From: Marivita sp. GX14005
Lineage (GTDB): Bacteria; Pseudomonadota; Alphaproteobacteria; Rhodobacterales; Rhodobacteraceae
NCBI RefSeq assembly: GCF_023370775.1
Contig: NZ_JAMCCQ010000003.1
Span: 124,001-188,000 of the forward strand
Length of the DNA: 64,000 bases
Reading direction: 5' to 3'
The translations under genes were made by a program, and so were the position numbers. Within the stretch, counting starts at the first letter, position 1; every line of letters begins with the position of its first letter. The notes under the pieces were generated by a model. The model was not told the origin of the DNA. It made no database searches and worked only from the letters and a program-made list of their open reading frames with translations. Below are positions 29,555-38,248 of the stretch, piece after piece.

Positions 29555-30165
29555 AGAAAGGCCTCGTCCATCGCGCGCGCCCGCGGTCCGGCCTTGAACG
29601 GCGTCAGATCGAGCACCCGTGCCTCCGCAAGACCGAGATCGATATGCGTGGCCATCAGCGCGCTGCCGCCGCGCGCCAGATGCGCCCGCACCGCTTCGGC
29701 AAAAAGCGCGACAGAGGCCGCGTCGAGCGATACGGTCGGCTCGTCCAGCACCCAGATCGGCCGGCCCGTCACCATGAGCCGCGCAAGGCCAAGCCGCCGC
29801 TTTTGCCCCGCCGACAAGGTGCCGGCCATCCGGTCCCGAAGTTCCAGAAGATCGAAGGCGGCCAGCGCGGGTTCGATATCGGACGTGCCGAAAACCGAGG
29901 CCCAGAACCGCAGGTTCTCGGTGACGCTCAACATCGCCTTGAGCCCGTCGGAATGGCCCGCATGCGCAATCCGGTCCTCCGCGCCCGTTACCGTGCCGGC
30001 CTCGGCGGGCTGCAGGCCGGCCACGCTGCGCAGCAAGGTTGTCTTGCCGATGCCGTTCGGCCCGCGCAGGACGAGCGCTTCGCGGGGGGAAAGATCGAAG
30101 GACACCCCTTCGAGGATGGCAATGCCGCCGCGCGTGACGGCCAGATCTCGGACGGTCAGATTCAT
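29551..30165 (-). CDS. ccmA: Heme exporter ATP-binding protein A
   Basis: The ABC ATPase of the cytochrome c maturation complex. 204 aa, with Walker [10 protein letters not shown], signature [14 protein letters not shown] and Walker [14 protein letters not shown]. The start codon ATG opens [14 protein letters not shown]. First gene of the ccmABCDG operon. The region upstream contains a tandem-palindrome repeat and a LysE gene rather than the expected neighbour. Confidence 0.94.
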   Translation of the reverse strand: MNLTVRDLAVTRGGIAILEGVSFDLSPREALVLRGPNGIGKTTLLRSVAGLQPAEAGTVTGAEDRIAHAGHSDGLKAMLSVTENLRFWASVFGTSDIEPALAAFDLLELRDRMAGTLSAGQKRRLGLARLMVTGRPIWVLDEPTVSLDAASVALFAEAVRAHLARGGSALMATHIDLGLAEARVLDLTPFKAGPRARAMDEAFL

Positions 30166-30487
30166 GCCCTTCGCTTAGACCAGCAGCGCGCGGGCCGAAA
30201 GCGGGAAATGGTCGCCGATCCCGGAGCGCGCTTTTCCGTCAACGGGAAAGCCATGATGCGTCGACGCATCATGCCCCGGCCCGGGCGCTTTTCCGTGGGC
30301 AGGAGTGTCTGAGCCGAGCGAAATCGACTTCTGACCCGGACCGGTCTTTCGACCCAACATCCGCGAAAGTGGGTTGTGCGGAGGATCCTGGCTTTCGCTG
30401 CGCCGGATTTGTAGGACCAATCGACAAGGGCATGGTTGACGAAAACCTTCCTTGAAACAGCATCACTCCGGCTGCTAGCATTCGGTC
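30166..30487. other. ccmA-lysE intergenic region, 322 bp
   Basis: Divergent spacer with no convincing gene. It contains the tandem palindromes at 30231-30272 and a partial third repeat GCGCTTTTCCGT at about 30286. Short frames on both strands here have no recognisable product. Confidence 0.6.
30231..30272. repeat. Tandem palindrome repeat, copy 1
   Basis: CTTTTCCGT-CA-ACGGGAAAG (30231-30250, one G-T pair) is followed after 2 nt by the perfect 20-bp palindrome ATGATGCGTCGACGCATCAT (30253-30272). The first unit is almost identical to 62415-62436. The second shares GATGCRTCGAYGCATC with 62393-62414. Confidence 0.8.
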
Positions 30488-31126
30488 ATGCCGACCCTCG
30501 AACAATTCCTTCTTTTCCTTGCCGCCGACCTCGTTCTGAAGCTCTCGCCCGGACCGGACATGGCGGCCGTCATAGCGCGAGGAATTACTCAAGGACACCG
30601 TGCCGGAATTGCATGTGCTATGGGTGTCGGCGCCGCTGGAATCATACAGGTTCCGGCCGCCGCTTTCGGGCTCGGTGCGGTCTTCGCAGCGTCGCCAGTT
30701 CTCTACGAGTCGGTGAAGCTGGTTGGGGTATTTTACCTCGTTTGGATCGGGGTCAAAGCGCTGCGCAGGTGCTGGATGGGGGATGTGAGCCTCGGCCAAG
30801 CAAACATCGAGAACGCCGCGTTCAAACAGGGCTTTATCACCAATCTGCTAAATCCGAAGATCTACATCTTCCTCATTGCCTTTATACCGCAGTTCGTGTC
30901 GCCGGAGACCGGATCTGTTTGGCTGCAAACACTCGTTCTGGTCACGGTGATGAAGCTTAAAGGCACGGCTCTCCTATCTGTCATCGGTTGGGGAGCATCG
31001 CGTGTCCGCGGTTGGGTCGCACAGCACTCGTGGTTCCTCCGTGCCCAAAACGGACTTCTGGGAAGCGTAATGCTTGCGCTCGCGGGCTACGTCGCGTTCG
31101 GGCCAGACCCACGTTCTGCGCGGTAA
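30488..31126 (+). CDS. LysE/RhtB family amino-acid exporter
   Basis: A 212-residue inner-membrane exporter of the LysE superfamily with six hydrophobic segments. The N-terminal signature LKLSPGPDMAAVIARG includes the conserved PGP, and KQGFITNLLNPKIYIFLIAFIPQF is the second family hallmark. Substrate unknown (amino acids or homoserine lactones in relatives). Codon third positions are visibly less GC-rich than in neighbours, and the gene sits alone between ccmA and the Mth938-like gene, flanked by palindromic repeats, suggesting acquisition. Confidence 0.88.
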   Translation: MPTLEQFLLFLAADLVLKLSPGPDMAAVIARGITQGHRAGIACAMGVGAAGIIQVPAAAFGLGAVFAASPVLYESVKLVGVFYLVWIGVKALRRCWMGDVSLGQANIENAAFKQGFITNLLNPKIYIFLIAFIPQFVSPETGSVWLQTLVLVTVMKLKGTALLSVIGWGASRVRGWVAQHSWFLRAQNGLLGSVMLALAGYVAFGPDPRSAR

Positions 31127-31447
31127 ATTACGCGCGCGCATAAAGTTCCCCGTGGTGCATCCGTGCAGCTTGACTTTACAGAACAGATTGCCCGTTCCAA
31201 GATGCTCAGTTTTCCGCTTTGGAACGGAGAAGGTGGCGAGTCTGACCAGATGAAACGCTCAAACCAGCCGTTCCTGTCCGCCCCGGTAGCATTGAAGGTT
31301 TCGGGCTCTTCCAGCCATTCGCTGCCCTGGCCGTAATATCCCATATTCCGAGCCCGCACCCGCGTCGGGTCAAATACGTGTCGCAAAAGTCAGTTTCGCC
31401 TGCCTCCGGCAGAAGAAGCCGCGATGCGCCCACGCATCGCGCCGCGC
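31127..31447. other. Region downstream of lysE, 321 bp, no confident gene
   Basis: AT-richer than its surroundings. A 99-codon reverse frame (31087-31386) has no recognisable domain and overlaps lysE; it may be debris of transferred DNA. The right end holds the hairpin pair at 31400-31440. Confidence 0.5.
31400..31440 (-). repeat. Tandem hairpin repeat, copy 3, after the Mth938-like gene
   Basis: CTGCC-TCC-GGCAG (31400-31412) and GCGATGCG-CCCA-CGCATCGC (31421-31440), 7 nt after the stop of the reverse-strand gene. The second unit shares GATGCG/CGCATC with copy 1. May act as terminator. Confidence 0.6.
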
Positions 31448-31804
31448 TCAGGTGACAGGAAGCACGGCCAGCCCGACGCGGCGGCCTTCGGAGAGCAGCA
31501 CGTTATAGGTGCGGCAGGCGGCGGGGGAACTCATCACCTCGACGCCCGTGCCGGCCTGCTCCAGCGCCGCGCGCAGGGCGGCGGGGATATGCGCGATATC
31601 GCTGCCGGTGCCGATGAAGAGCACGTCGATCTCGCCCGAGATGTCGAGCAGTGTCGCGACATCCTCGTATCCGCCCCAGGCGCGCGTTCCTCCGGGGCTC
31701 GTCAGCAGCGGCGCTTCGCGCTTCTTGCCGCCGATGCGGAAAAAGCCCGCGCCATAGCCGTCGACGGGTTCGGCATCGGTATAGACGACCTCGTTCAATC
31801 GCAT
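31448..31804 (-). CDS. Mth938-like (DUF498) domain protein
   Basis: A 118-residue soluble protein of the Mth938/DUF498 family, found next to secDF or yajC in many alphaproteobacteria and related to the mitochondrial NDUFAF3 assembly factor. Features: VDGYGAGFFRIGGKK, the Gly-rich VLFIGTGSDI, VEVMSSPAACRTYNVLLSEGR. Function in bacteria unproven. The start MRLNEVVYTD at 31804 follows a purine-rich GGAAGGAAACG site. Confidence 0.85.
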   Translation of the reverse strand: MRLNEVVYTDAEPVDGYGAGFFRIGGKKREAPLLTSPGGTRAWGGYEDVATLLDISGEIDVLFIGTGSDIAHIPAALRAALEQAGTGVEVMSSPAACRTYNVLLSEGRRVGLAVLPVT

Positions 31805-31873
31805 CGCGTTTCCTTCCTTCCGGGCGGATGATAGCGCAGCCGCGCGGCGAATCAAAACCGTGCCTTGGGGCGA

Positions 31874-32842
31874 TCAGGCATCCACATTCGAGAACTGGTT
31901 GCCCGTCGTGTCCGTCGGCTTGGTCCAGTCGCGCTTGACGCCGAGCCAGAGCAGGATCACCGACGCCACGAAGATCGACGAATAGGTGCCGACGATCACG
32001 CCCCAGATCATGGCAAAGACGAAGCCCCGGATCACATCGCCGCCGAGCACGAAGAGCGAGATGAGCGCCACCAGCGTGGTGGCCGATGTCATGAAGGTCC
32101 GGCTCAGCGTTTCGTTGATCGACAGGTTCAGGACCTCCTTGAGATCCTTCTGCTTGAACTTGATCAGGTTCTCGCGCACCCGGTCGAACACTACGACCGT
32201 GTCGTTGAGCGAATAGCCCACGATGGTCAGCAGCGCCGCGATGATCGCCAGATCGAACTTGATCTGCAGCTCGGAGAAGATGCCGATTGTCAGGATCACG
32301 TCGTGAAACAGCGCGACAACAGCGCCGACGGCGAACTGCCATTCGAAGCGCAGCCAGATATAGATCAGCACCGCCGCCATCGCCAGCGCCACCGCAATGG
32401 CGGCGGTCTGGATCAATTCGCCCGACACTTTGGGACCGACCGATTCGACGGAGACGAACTCGATATCCGGCACCGCCTCGGCGAGTGCGGCCTCGACCTG
32501 CTCGATCAACTCGGCGCTGACCGCTTCCATGTCGTCCTGCGCTTGAATCCGCACCATGGAGACATTCTGGTCAGGCCCGAATGTGGGATCGAACACTTCC
32601 GAAATGGTCACATCACCGAGCCCTTCGGAGGCGATGGCGTCGCGGTAAAGGCCAACATCCACCGGCTCCGCGCTTTGCGTGCGGATCGTGGTGCCGCCGC
32701 GAAAGTCGATGCCGTAATTGAGCCCCTGCAGGATAAAGGACCCGAACGCCACCGTCATCAGAACGATGGAAATTCCGATCCACAGCTTCCAGCGCGAGAA
32801 GAAATCGAACGAGGTATCCTGTTTGACCAGTCGCAAACGCAT
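31874..32842 (-). CDS. secF: Protein translocase subunit SecF
   Basis: SecF pairs with SecD to use the proton gradient in late Sec-dependent export. 322 aa, six transmembrane segments with one large periplasmic loop. GIDFRGGTTIRTQS in the first loop, FEWQFAVGAVVALFHDVILTIG and YSLNDTVVVFDRVREN are standard SecF motifs. The gene lies 16 nt after secD. Confidence 0.96.
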   Translation of the reverse strand: MRLRLVKQDTSFDFFSRWKLWIGISIVLMTVAFGSFILQGLNYGIDFRGGTTIRTQSAEPVDVGLYRDAIASEGLGDVTISEVFDPTFGPDQNVSMVRIQAQDDMEAVSAELIEQVEAALAEAVPDIEFVSVESVGPKVSGELIQTAAIAVALAMAAVLIYIWLRFEWQFAVGAVVALFHDVILTIGIFSELQIKFDLAIIAALLTIVGYSLNDTVVVFDRVRENLIKFKQKDLKEVLNLSINETLSRTFMTSATTLVALISLFVLGGDVIRGFVFAMIWGVIVGTYSSIFVASVILLWLGVKRDWTKPTDTTGNQFSNVDA

Positions 32843-32858
32843 ATCGGACCGAACCTTC

Positions 32859-34520
32859 CTAAACTTCGATTGTCTTGGGGCGGCGGCGCTCGAACCACAT
32901 CACGATCAGCAGCCGCGTGACGAAGATCGCGGTGAAGACCGAGGTGAGGATGCCCAGACCGAGGGTGATGGCGAAGCCGCGCACCGGGCCGGAGCCCATG
33001 ACGAAGAGGATCACGGCGGTGATGAAGGTGGTGATGTTCGCATCCAGAATGGCCGAAAGCGCCTTTTCATAGCCAAGCTCGGTGGCCCGCGCAGGACCGC
33101 GCGCGGTTTTCAACTCTTCGCGAATACGCTCGAAGATCAGCACATTGGCATCGACCGCCATGCCGACCGTCAGCACGATCCCGGCGATCCCCGGCAGCGT
33201 CAGCGTCGCGCCGATCAGGCTCAGCAAGCCGAACACGAGCGCCACGTTGATGATCAGCGCGACATTGGCAAAAAGGCCGAACAGGCCATAGCTCAGCGCC
33301 ATGAAGATGAGCACGCCCGCAAAGGCCACGATCGTCGCGATCTTGCCCGCGTCGATGCTGTCCTGCCCAAGCTCGGGCCCGATGGTCCGCTCTTCAAGGA
33401 ATTCCAGACCGGCGGGCAAGGCGCCCGCGCGCAGCAGCACGGCAAGTTGCGTCGATTCCTCGACCGTGAAGCGCCCGGTGATGATGCCCGAGCCGCCGGG
33501 GATATGGCTCTGGATCACGGGTGCGCTGATCACTTCGCCGTCCAGAACGATGGCGAAGGGATTGCCGATATTGGCTGCCGTGTAATCGCCGAACTTGCGC
33601 GCGCCCGCCGGGTTGAAGCGGAAATTCACCGCCGGGCGGCCGTTCTGATCGAAGGCCGGTTGCGCATCCACCAGCTCCTCGCCGGTGACGACGGGGGCCT
33701 GTTCGAGAATGTAATAGGTGTTGGGCTCATCGAGCGATGGCAGAACCTCGTTGCCGACGCCCGCCGATGCGCCCGGATCGTCGGTGCGGCCCACCACCGG
33801 CTGAAAGGTCAGCTGCGCGGTGGTGCCGATGATTTCCTTGAGCTCGGCGGCGGAGCCGATGCCCGGAACCTGGATGAGAATCCGGTCCGCGCCCTGACGC
33901 TGAATCGTCGGCTCGCGCGTGCCGACCTCGTCGATCCGGCGGCGGATGATTTCGAGACTCTGCATCATCGTGCGCCGATCCGTCGCCGCGCGTTCGGCTT
34001 CCGACAGGGTGACGACGATGTCCGATCCGTCCGCCGTCACTTCGAGATCGTTGCTCATCGCGCCGGTGACCGACGCGGTCGGCTGCGCCAGACCGCGCAC
34101 CAGTTCAAGCGCGCGCTGCATTCCCTCGGGCCGCGAGATGCGCACCCGAAGGCTATCGCCCTGCGACGGTTGAAGCCGGATCGTGCCGACCGTATCACGC
34201 GCGTCGCGCAGCACGTCGCGCACCTCCGGCCAAAGCGCCTTGAGCCGCGCGGCATAGACATCCTCGACCTGCACTTCGGCAAGAAGATGCGCGCCGCCCC
34301 TCAGATCGAGACCGAGATTGACCAGACCGGACGGCAGGTAGGACGGCCAGCCGTCCCGCTCCGCCAACAGCGCCGGTGTCTCGCCTTGCAACTCGATTGC
34401 GGCAACCGCGTCGTTATGTTGCTCGACCCTCGGGTAGAACAGGTTGGGCAGCGCCAGAAACAGTCCCACCGCCACAGTGGTCCAGATCAGGATGCGCTTC
34501 CAGAGGTCGATCTGAAGCAT
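32859..34520 (-). CDS. secD: Protein translocase subunit SecD
   Basis: SecD of the accessory Sec complex. 553 aa. One N-terminal membrane segment is followed by VNLGLDLRGGAHLLAEV, a large periplasmic region, and a C-terminal five-helix membrane bundle. That bundle has FTVEESTQLAVLLRAGALPA, GMAVDANVLIFERIREEL and the terminal LLIVMWFERRRPK. Sits between yajC and secF in the classic yajC-secD-secF order. Confidence 0.96.
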   Translation of the reverse strand: MLQIDLWKRILIWTTVAVGLFLALPNLFYPRVEQHNDAVAAIELQGETPALLAERDGWPSYLPSGLVNLGLDLRGGAHLLAEVQVEDVYAARLKALWPEVRDVLRDARDTVGTIRLQPSQGDSLRVRISRPEGMQRALELVRGLAQPTASVTGAMSNDLEVTADGSDIVVTLSEAERAATDRRTMMQSLEIIRRRIDEVGTREPTIQRQGADRILIQVPGIGSAAELKEIIGTTAQLTFQPVVGRTDDPGASAGVGNEVLPSLDEPNTYYILEQAPVVTGEELVDAQPAFDQNGRPAVNFRFNPAGARKFGDYTAANIGNPFAIVLDGEVISAPVIQSHIPGGSGIITGRFTVEESTQLAVLLRAGALPAGLEFLEERTIGPELGQDSIDAGKIATIVAFAGVLIFMALSYGLFGLFANVALIINVALVFGLLSLIGATLTLPGIAGIVLTVGMAVDANVLIFERIREELKTARGPARATELGYEKALSAILDANITTFITAVILFVMGSGPVRGFAITLGLGILTSVFTAIFVTRLLIVMWFERRRPKTIEV

Positions 34521-34550
34521 GTGCGAAAGGTCCGGCTTTGGGCGAAAGGA

Positions 34551-34841
34551 TCAGGAATTGGCGGCAGGTTCGGTCTTGGACTTCACGGCGGCAATCGTGC
34601 TTTGCACGACGCGGACCTTCACGCCTTCGGCGATTTCCACATCCAGCTCGTTATCGTCCTTGACCTTCACGACCTTGCCGATCAGCCCGCCCTGCGTGAC
34701 CACGACATCGCCCCGGCGCAGCGCCTCGACCATCTTCTGATGTTCCTTGATCTTCTTCTGCTGCGGACGGATCAGCAGGAAATACATGATCGCGAAGATC
34801 AGAATGAGGGGAATGAACTGGGCGATTGCGCTACCATCCAT
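34551..34841 (-). CDS. yajC: Preprotein translocase subunit YajC
   Basis: A 96-residue single-span membrane protein of the SecDF-YajC complex: FIPLILIFAIMYFLLIRPQQKK membrane segment and RPQ signature, then the cytoplasmic VVTQGGLIGKVVKV domain. The start at 34841 (MDGSAIAQ) was preferred because the hydrophobic segment normally begins within about ten residues. First gene of the leftward yajC-secDF group. Confidence 0.95.
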   Translation of the reverse strand: MDGSAIAQFIPLILIFAIMYFLLIRPQQKKIKEHQKMVEALRRGDVVVTQGGLIGKVVKVKDDNELDVEIAEGVKVRVVQSTIAAVKSKTEPAANS

Positions 34842-35045
34842 GGGCGTGTTCCTTCTCGCTACGCGCGGGTTGCCCCGCATCAAGGGCCGCCCTTGGGGGG
34901 CCGTGAAAGTTGCCGTTACCTAAGTCGGCAGATCGCGCAATGCAAGGCGATCCGGCGCCGCGCCCGGCATGGGCCGTATCGCCGGGTCCGACGCGGCGGG
35001 GAAGACGCCTTGCGGATCGCACCCGAATGGGCCTTAGCTGCGCTC

Positions 35046-35726
35046 ATGCGCGCCGTTCTCCGCCTCATCACCCTGTGCATTGCCACCGCCGCCCCGGCGC
35101 AGGATCTGCCGCTGCTGCCGCTGGAGGATCACGCCGACTGGCAGGCCATCGGGCGCGTCAATGCCGCCGGCTACCGCAAGCGCGAGATGTGTTCGGGCAC
35201 GCTGATCGCGCCCGACAAGGTTCTCACGGCGGCGCATTGCGTCTCCGGGCTAGACGGGATCGGCCCCGCGCCGGAGCGGATCACATTCGTCGCCGGCTGG
35301 CTGCGCGGCACGGCCGCCGACAGCGTGCAGGGGCGGTCGGTCTGGGTGCATCCGAAGGCCTATGCGCGAGGGCGGCTCGATCTGCATTACGATATCGCGG
35401 TCATCACGCTGAAGCGCGAGGCCGAGGTCGCGCCGCTGGATCTCTCGCGGCAAGGCCCACGCGCGCCCTTCGCGCTGATCGGCTACTCGGCGAGCCGGCC
35501 GCATATGCTCGGGGCGGATTTCGACTGCGGCGGCCGCGAAACCGCGAACCTGCTCAGGCTCGATTGTGCCGTGAATGCGGGGAATTCTGGCGGCCCGGTC
35601 CTGGCGCAATCCGGCTCGCGCTGGTCCGTCATCGGCGTCGTCAGCGCGATGGGGGAAACCGGCGCGCTCGCGGTTCCGGTCACACGCCTGCCCGCGCGCG
35701 CGCCCTCTACCCATTCCCGGCCATAA
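35046..35726 (+). CDS. Secreted trypsin-like serine protease
   Basis: A 226-residue S1-family protease with a signal peptide (about 1-19, ending APAQD). The catalytic triad is complete: H64 in [10 protein letters not shown]116 in HYDIAVITL and S181 in [10 protein letters not shown]. Cysteine pairs (C49/C65 and C161/C174) fit chymotrypsin-fold disulfides. Probably periplasmic or exported. It ends about 45 nt before serS, with no evident functional link. Confidence 0.88.
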   Translation: MRAVLRLITLCIATAAPAQDLPLLPLEDHADWQAIGRVNAAGYRKREMCSGTLIAPDKVLTAAHCVSGLDGIGPAPERITFVAGWLRGTAADSVQGRSVWVHPKAYARGRLDLHYDIAVITLKREAEVAPLDLSRQGPRAPFALIGYSASRPHMLGADFDCGGRETANLLRLDCAVNAGNSGGPVLAQSGSRWSVIGVVSAMGETGALAVPVTRLPARAPSTHSRP

Positions 35727-35770
35727 GGTGCATAACGCCGCCCGAAAGACGAGTCAGAAGGACAAGACCC

Positions 35771-37063
35771 ATGCATGACATCCGCGCCATCCGCGAGAAT
35801 CCCGCCGCGTTCGACGCCGCGCTGGCCCGCCGTGGATCGGAGCCGGTCTCGTCCGAGATCCTCGCGCTCGACGAAGCGCGCCGCGCCGCCATCCTCGAAG
35901 CGGAAACCGCGCAGGCCGACCAGAACCGCGCCGCAAAGGAGATCGGCAAGGCCAAGGCCGCCGGCGATGACGCGCAATTCGCCCGGCTGCGCGACGAGGT
36001 ATCGGCCAAGAAGGCCGAGGTCGCCCGGATGCAGGCCCGCGCCAAGGAGCTCGATGCCGAGTTGCAGACCCTTCTGATGGGCCTGCCCAACCTGCCCTAC
36101 GAGGACGTGCCCGAGGGCGTGGACGAGGAGGACAATGTCGAGATCCACCGCTGGGGCACACCGCGCGAGTTCGCTTTCGCTCCGAAGGAACATTTCGAGA
36201 TCACGGGCGTTCAGCCGGGAATGGATTTCGAAACCGCCGCCAAACTCTCCGGATCGCGTTTCGTCGTGATGTCGGGCGCTGTCGCGCGGCTCCACCGGGC
36301 GCTGGCGCAATTCATGCTGGACACACATATCACTGAAAACGGGCTGACCGAGACATGGACGCCCGTTCTGGTCCGCGACGAGATGATGTATGGCACCGGG
36401 CAATTGCCCAAGTTCGGCGAGGACAGCTACCAGACGACGAATGGCTGGTGGCTCGTGCCCACCGCCGAGGTGCCGCTGACCAATATCGTCAATGGCGAGA
36501 CCCTGGACGAAAGTTACCTGCCCCGCCGCTATGTCGCGCATACGCAGTGCTTCCGCTCCGAAGCGGGCAGCGCGGGGCGCGATACGTCGGGCATGCTGCG
36601 CCAGCACCAGTTCGAGAAGGTCGAGATGGTCTCCATCACCCGCCCCGGCGAGAGCCGCGATGAGCTGGACCGCATGACCGGCTGCGCCCAGGGCATCCTG
36701 GAAAGGCTCGGCCTGCCCTATCGCACCGTCGTGCTCTGCACCTGCGACATGGGATTCGGCGCGCGGCGCACGCATGACATCGAGGTCTGGCTGCCCGGTC
36801 AGAACACTTATCGCGAGATCAGCTCGGTCTCGGTCTGCGGCGATTTCCAGGCGCGCCGGATGAACGCCCGCTTCAAGCCGGCGGATGGCGGCAAGCCCGA
36901 ATTCCTGCACACGCTGAACGGATCGGGGCTCGCCGTGGGTCGCTGCCTGATCGCGGTGCTGGAGAACGGGCAGGAAGAGGACGGCTCCGTCACCCTGCCG
37001 GAGGCGTTGCATCCCTGGCTCGGCGGCAAGAGCCGCATCACGCCCGAAGGAGCTCTGGTCTGA
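35771..37063 (+). CDS. serS: Serine--tRNA ligase
   Basis: Class II synthetase charging tRNA-Ser and tRNA-Sec. 430 aa. The N-terminal coiled-coil arm (about 25-105) opens [21 protein letters not shown], followed by motif 2 ([28 protein letters not shown]) and motif 3 ([19 protein letters not shown]). The start ATG at 35771 has AGAAGGA upstream; a longer frame is a shadow of the protease gene. Confidence 0.97.
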   Translation: MHDIRAIRENPAAFDAALARRGSEPVSSEILALDEARRAAILEAETAQADQNRAAKEIGKAKAAGDDAQFARLRDEVSAKKAEVARMQARAKELDAELQTLLMGLPNLPYEDVPEGVDEEDNVEIHRWGTPREFAFAPKEHFEITGVQPGMDFETAAKLSGSRFVVMSGAVARLHRALAQFMLDTHITENGLTETWTPVLVRDEMMYGTGQLPKFGEDSYQTTNGWWLVPTAEVPLTNIVNGETLDESYLPRRYVAHTQCFRSEAGSAGRDTSGMLRQHQFEKVEMVSITRPGESRDELDRMTGCAQGILERLGLPYRTVVLCTCDMGFGARRTHDIEVWLPGQNTYREISSVSVCGDFQARRMNARFKPADGGKPEFLHTLNGSGLAVGRCLIAVLENGQEEDGSVTLPEALHPWLGGKSRITPEGALV

Positions 37064-37067
37064 TCCG

Positions 37068-37769
37068 ATGACACGCCTCTGGTCCGCCCTCGTCCTTCTG
37101 GCCGCGCTCGCCTTCGCGGCCTCGCCGCTGATCTCGGACGGGTTCAACGGGTTCGATCCGAACCTTTTCCCGATCCCGCAAGAGGATCCACCCGTGCAGC
37201 CGGCCGGCTATGCCTTCTTGATCTGGGGGCTGATCTATGTCTGGCTCATCATCGGCGCGGGTTTCGGGCTGATCAAACGCAGCGACGATCCCGATTGGCA
37301 GCCGATGCGCCCCGCGCTCGCGCTCAGCCTCGCCATCGGGGCGACATGGCTGCCCATCGCCAATATCTCGCCCATCGCAGCGACGATCCTGATCTGGGCG
37401 ATGCTGGCCTCCGCCTTCGCGAGCCTCTTCCGCGTCGGCGATACCGACCGCTGGCTGCAACAGGCGCCGGTGGCGATCTATGCGGGCTGGCTCACCGCCG
37501 CCTCCTGCGTCTCCATCGGCCTGCTGCTGGCGGGCTACGGGCTGCTGGGCGAGACCGTCGCGGCGCTGGTGGCGCTTGCGCTGGCGTTGGTCATCGCCCT
37601 GACCGCGCAATACCGCCTGCACCGCGCCCCGGAATACGGCGTGACGGTGATCTGGGCGCTGATCGGCGTGATCGTCGCCAACTCCTCCCCGCTCAATATC
37701 GCCGTGGTGGGGCTCTGCGTGCTCGGCATCGTCGCGATCCTCGCGCTGCGCGGCACGGATACCGAATAG
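37068..37769 (+). CDS. TspO/MBR-related membrane protein
   Basis: A 233-residue protein with about seven hydrophobic segments. The segment VQPAGYAFLIWGLIYVWLIIG resembles the P-A-x-x-F-x-x-x-W-x-x-x-Y pattern of tryptophan-rich sensory proteins, and ATWLPIANIS and NSSPLNIAVVGLC follow. It is longer than canonical TspO (about 160 aa) and belongs to an extended relative. Ligand and role unknown. It starts 4 nt after serS, so it is probably co-transcribed. Confidence 0.7.
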   Translation: MTRLWSALVLLAALAFAASPLISDGFNGFDPNLFPIPQEDPPVQPAGYAFLIWGLIYVWLIIGAGFGLIKRSDDPDWQPMRPALALSLAIGATWLPIANISPIAATILIWAMLASAFASLFRVGDTDRWLQQAPVAIYAGWLTAASCVSIGLLLAGYGLLGETVAALVALALALVIALTAQYRLHRAPEYGVTVIWALIGVIVANSSPLNIAVVGLCVLGIVAILALRGTDTE

Positions 37770-37770
37770 C

Positions 37771-37796
37771 AAAAGGGCCCCGGTTTCCCGAGGCCC
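37771..37796 (-). terminator. Terminator between the TspO-like and EF-hand genes
   Basis: GGGCCCCGG-TTTC-CCGAGGCCC, a 9-bp stem with one mismatch, followed on the reverse strand by TTTTG. It serves the EF-hand gene well and possibly also the forward gene, 2 nt away. Confidence 0.7.
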
Positions 37797-37820
37797 GATT
37801 GAGCTGCGCTGCAATCCGCG

Positions 37821-38060
37821 TCAGTTGGCAACGAGGATCTCGGCCTCCTGTGCCGCGCTGAGTTCATCCGCGCTGACCTCGCCGTCGCCATCGGCATCCA
37901 CTTCGCCGAAAACATCCTCGGTCAGATCGGGATAGGCCACCATCAGCTCTTCCATCGAATAGCTGCCATTGCCATCCGTATCTTCGACGGTCACCTGCGC
38001 CTGTGCCAGACCGGCACTCAGCACAGCCACGGTTGTCAGGGTTCCAAAGAAGGTTTTCAT
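37821..38060 (-). CDS. Small secreted EF-hand protein
   Basis: A 79-residue protein with a signal peptide (about 1-21, ending AQAQ) and two EF-hand loops: DTDGNGSYSMEE and DADGDGEVSADE, each with Ca ligands at positions 1, 3, 5 and 12. The mature domain is very acidic. Probably a periplasmic calcium-binding protein; its partner is unknown. Confidence 0.85.
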   Translation of the reverse strand: MKTFFGTLTTVAVLSAGLAQAQVTVEDTDGNGSYSMEELMVAYPDLTEDVFGEVDADGDGEVSADELSAAQEAEILVAN

Positions 38061-38196
38061 GTCGTTCAACACTCCAATGCGGCCTCGCCGCAAACAACGG
38101 CTCCATGCCGCCGTCAAAAGAGATACGACAACCGCCCGCGCTTGCAAGATGGCGGGCATCACGGCAACCCACCGCATCGGCAAAGCTCCGCTCATC

Positions 38197-38242
38197 CTTT
38201 CTTCTTGCTGAAAATATCCCGGGGTTTGGGGCAGCGCCCCAA
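38197..38242 (-). terminator. Hairpin plus ATATTT-type 3' element after the dehydrogenase gene
   Basis: Reverse strand: TTGGGGC-GCT-GCCCCAA starts 6 nt after the stop and is followed by CCCCGGGATATTTTCAGC and then AAGAAGAAAGG. Same module as after mccB, moaA and the acylase gene. Confidence 0.65.
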
Positions 38243-38248
38243 TCCGCC

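Noticed and set aside
31087-31386. 99-codon reverse frame downstream of lysE
   Set aside because: No recognisable domain, overlaps lysE, no good start signal. Could be a relic but cannot be supported as a gene.
32718-35726. 1002-codon forward frame
   Set aside because: Most of it is antisense to secF, secD and yajC, whose products have full motifs; only its end (35046-35726) is a real gene, the serine protease. Long antisense frames are expected at this GC content.
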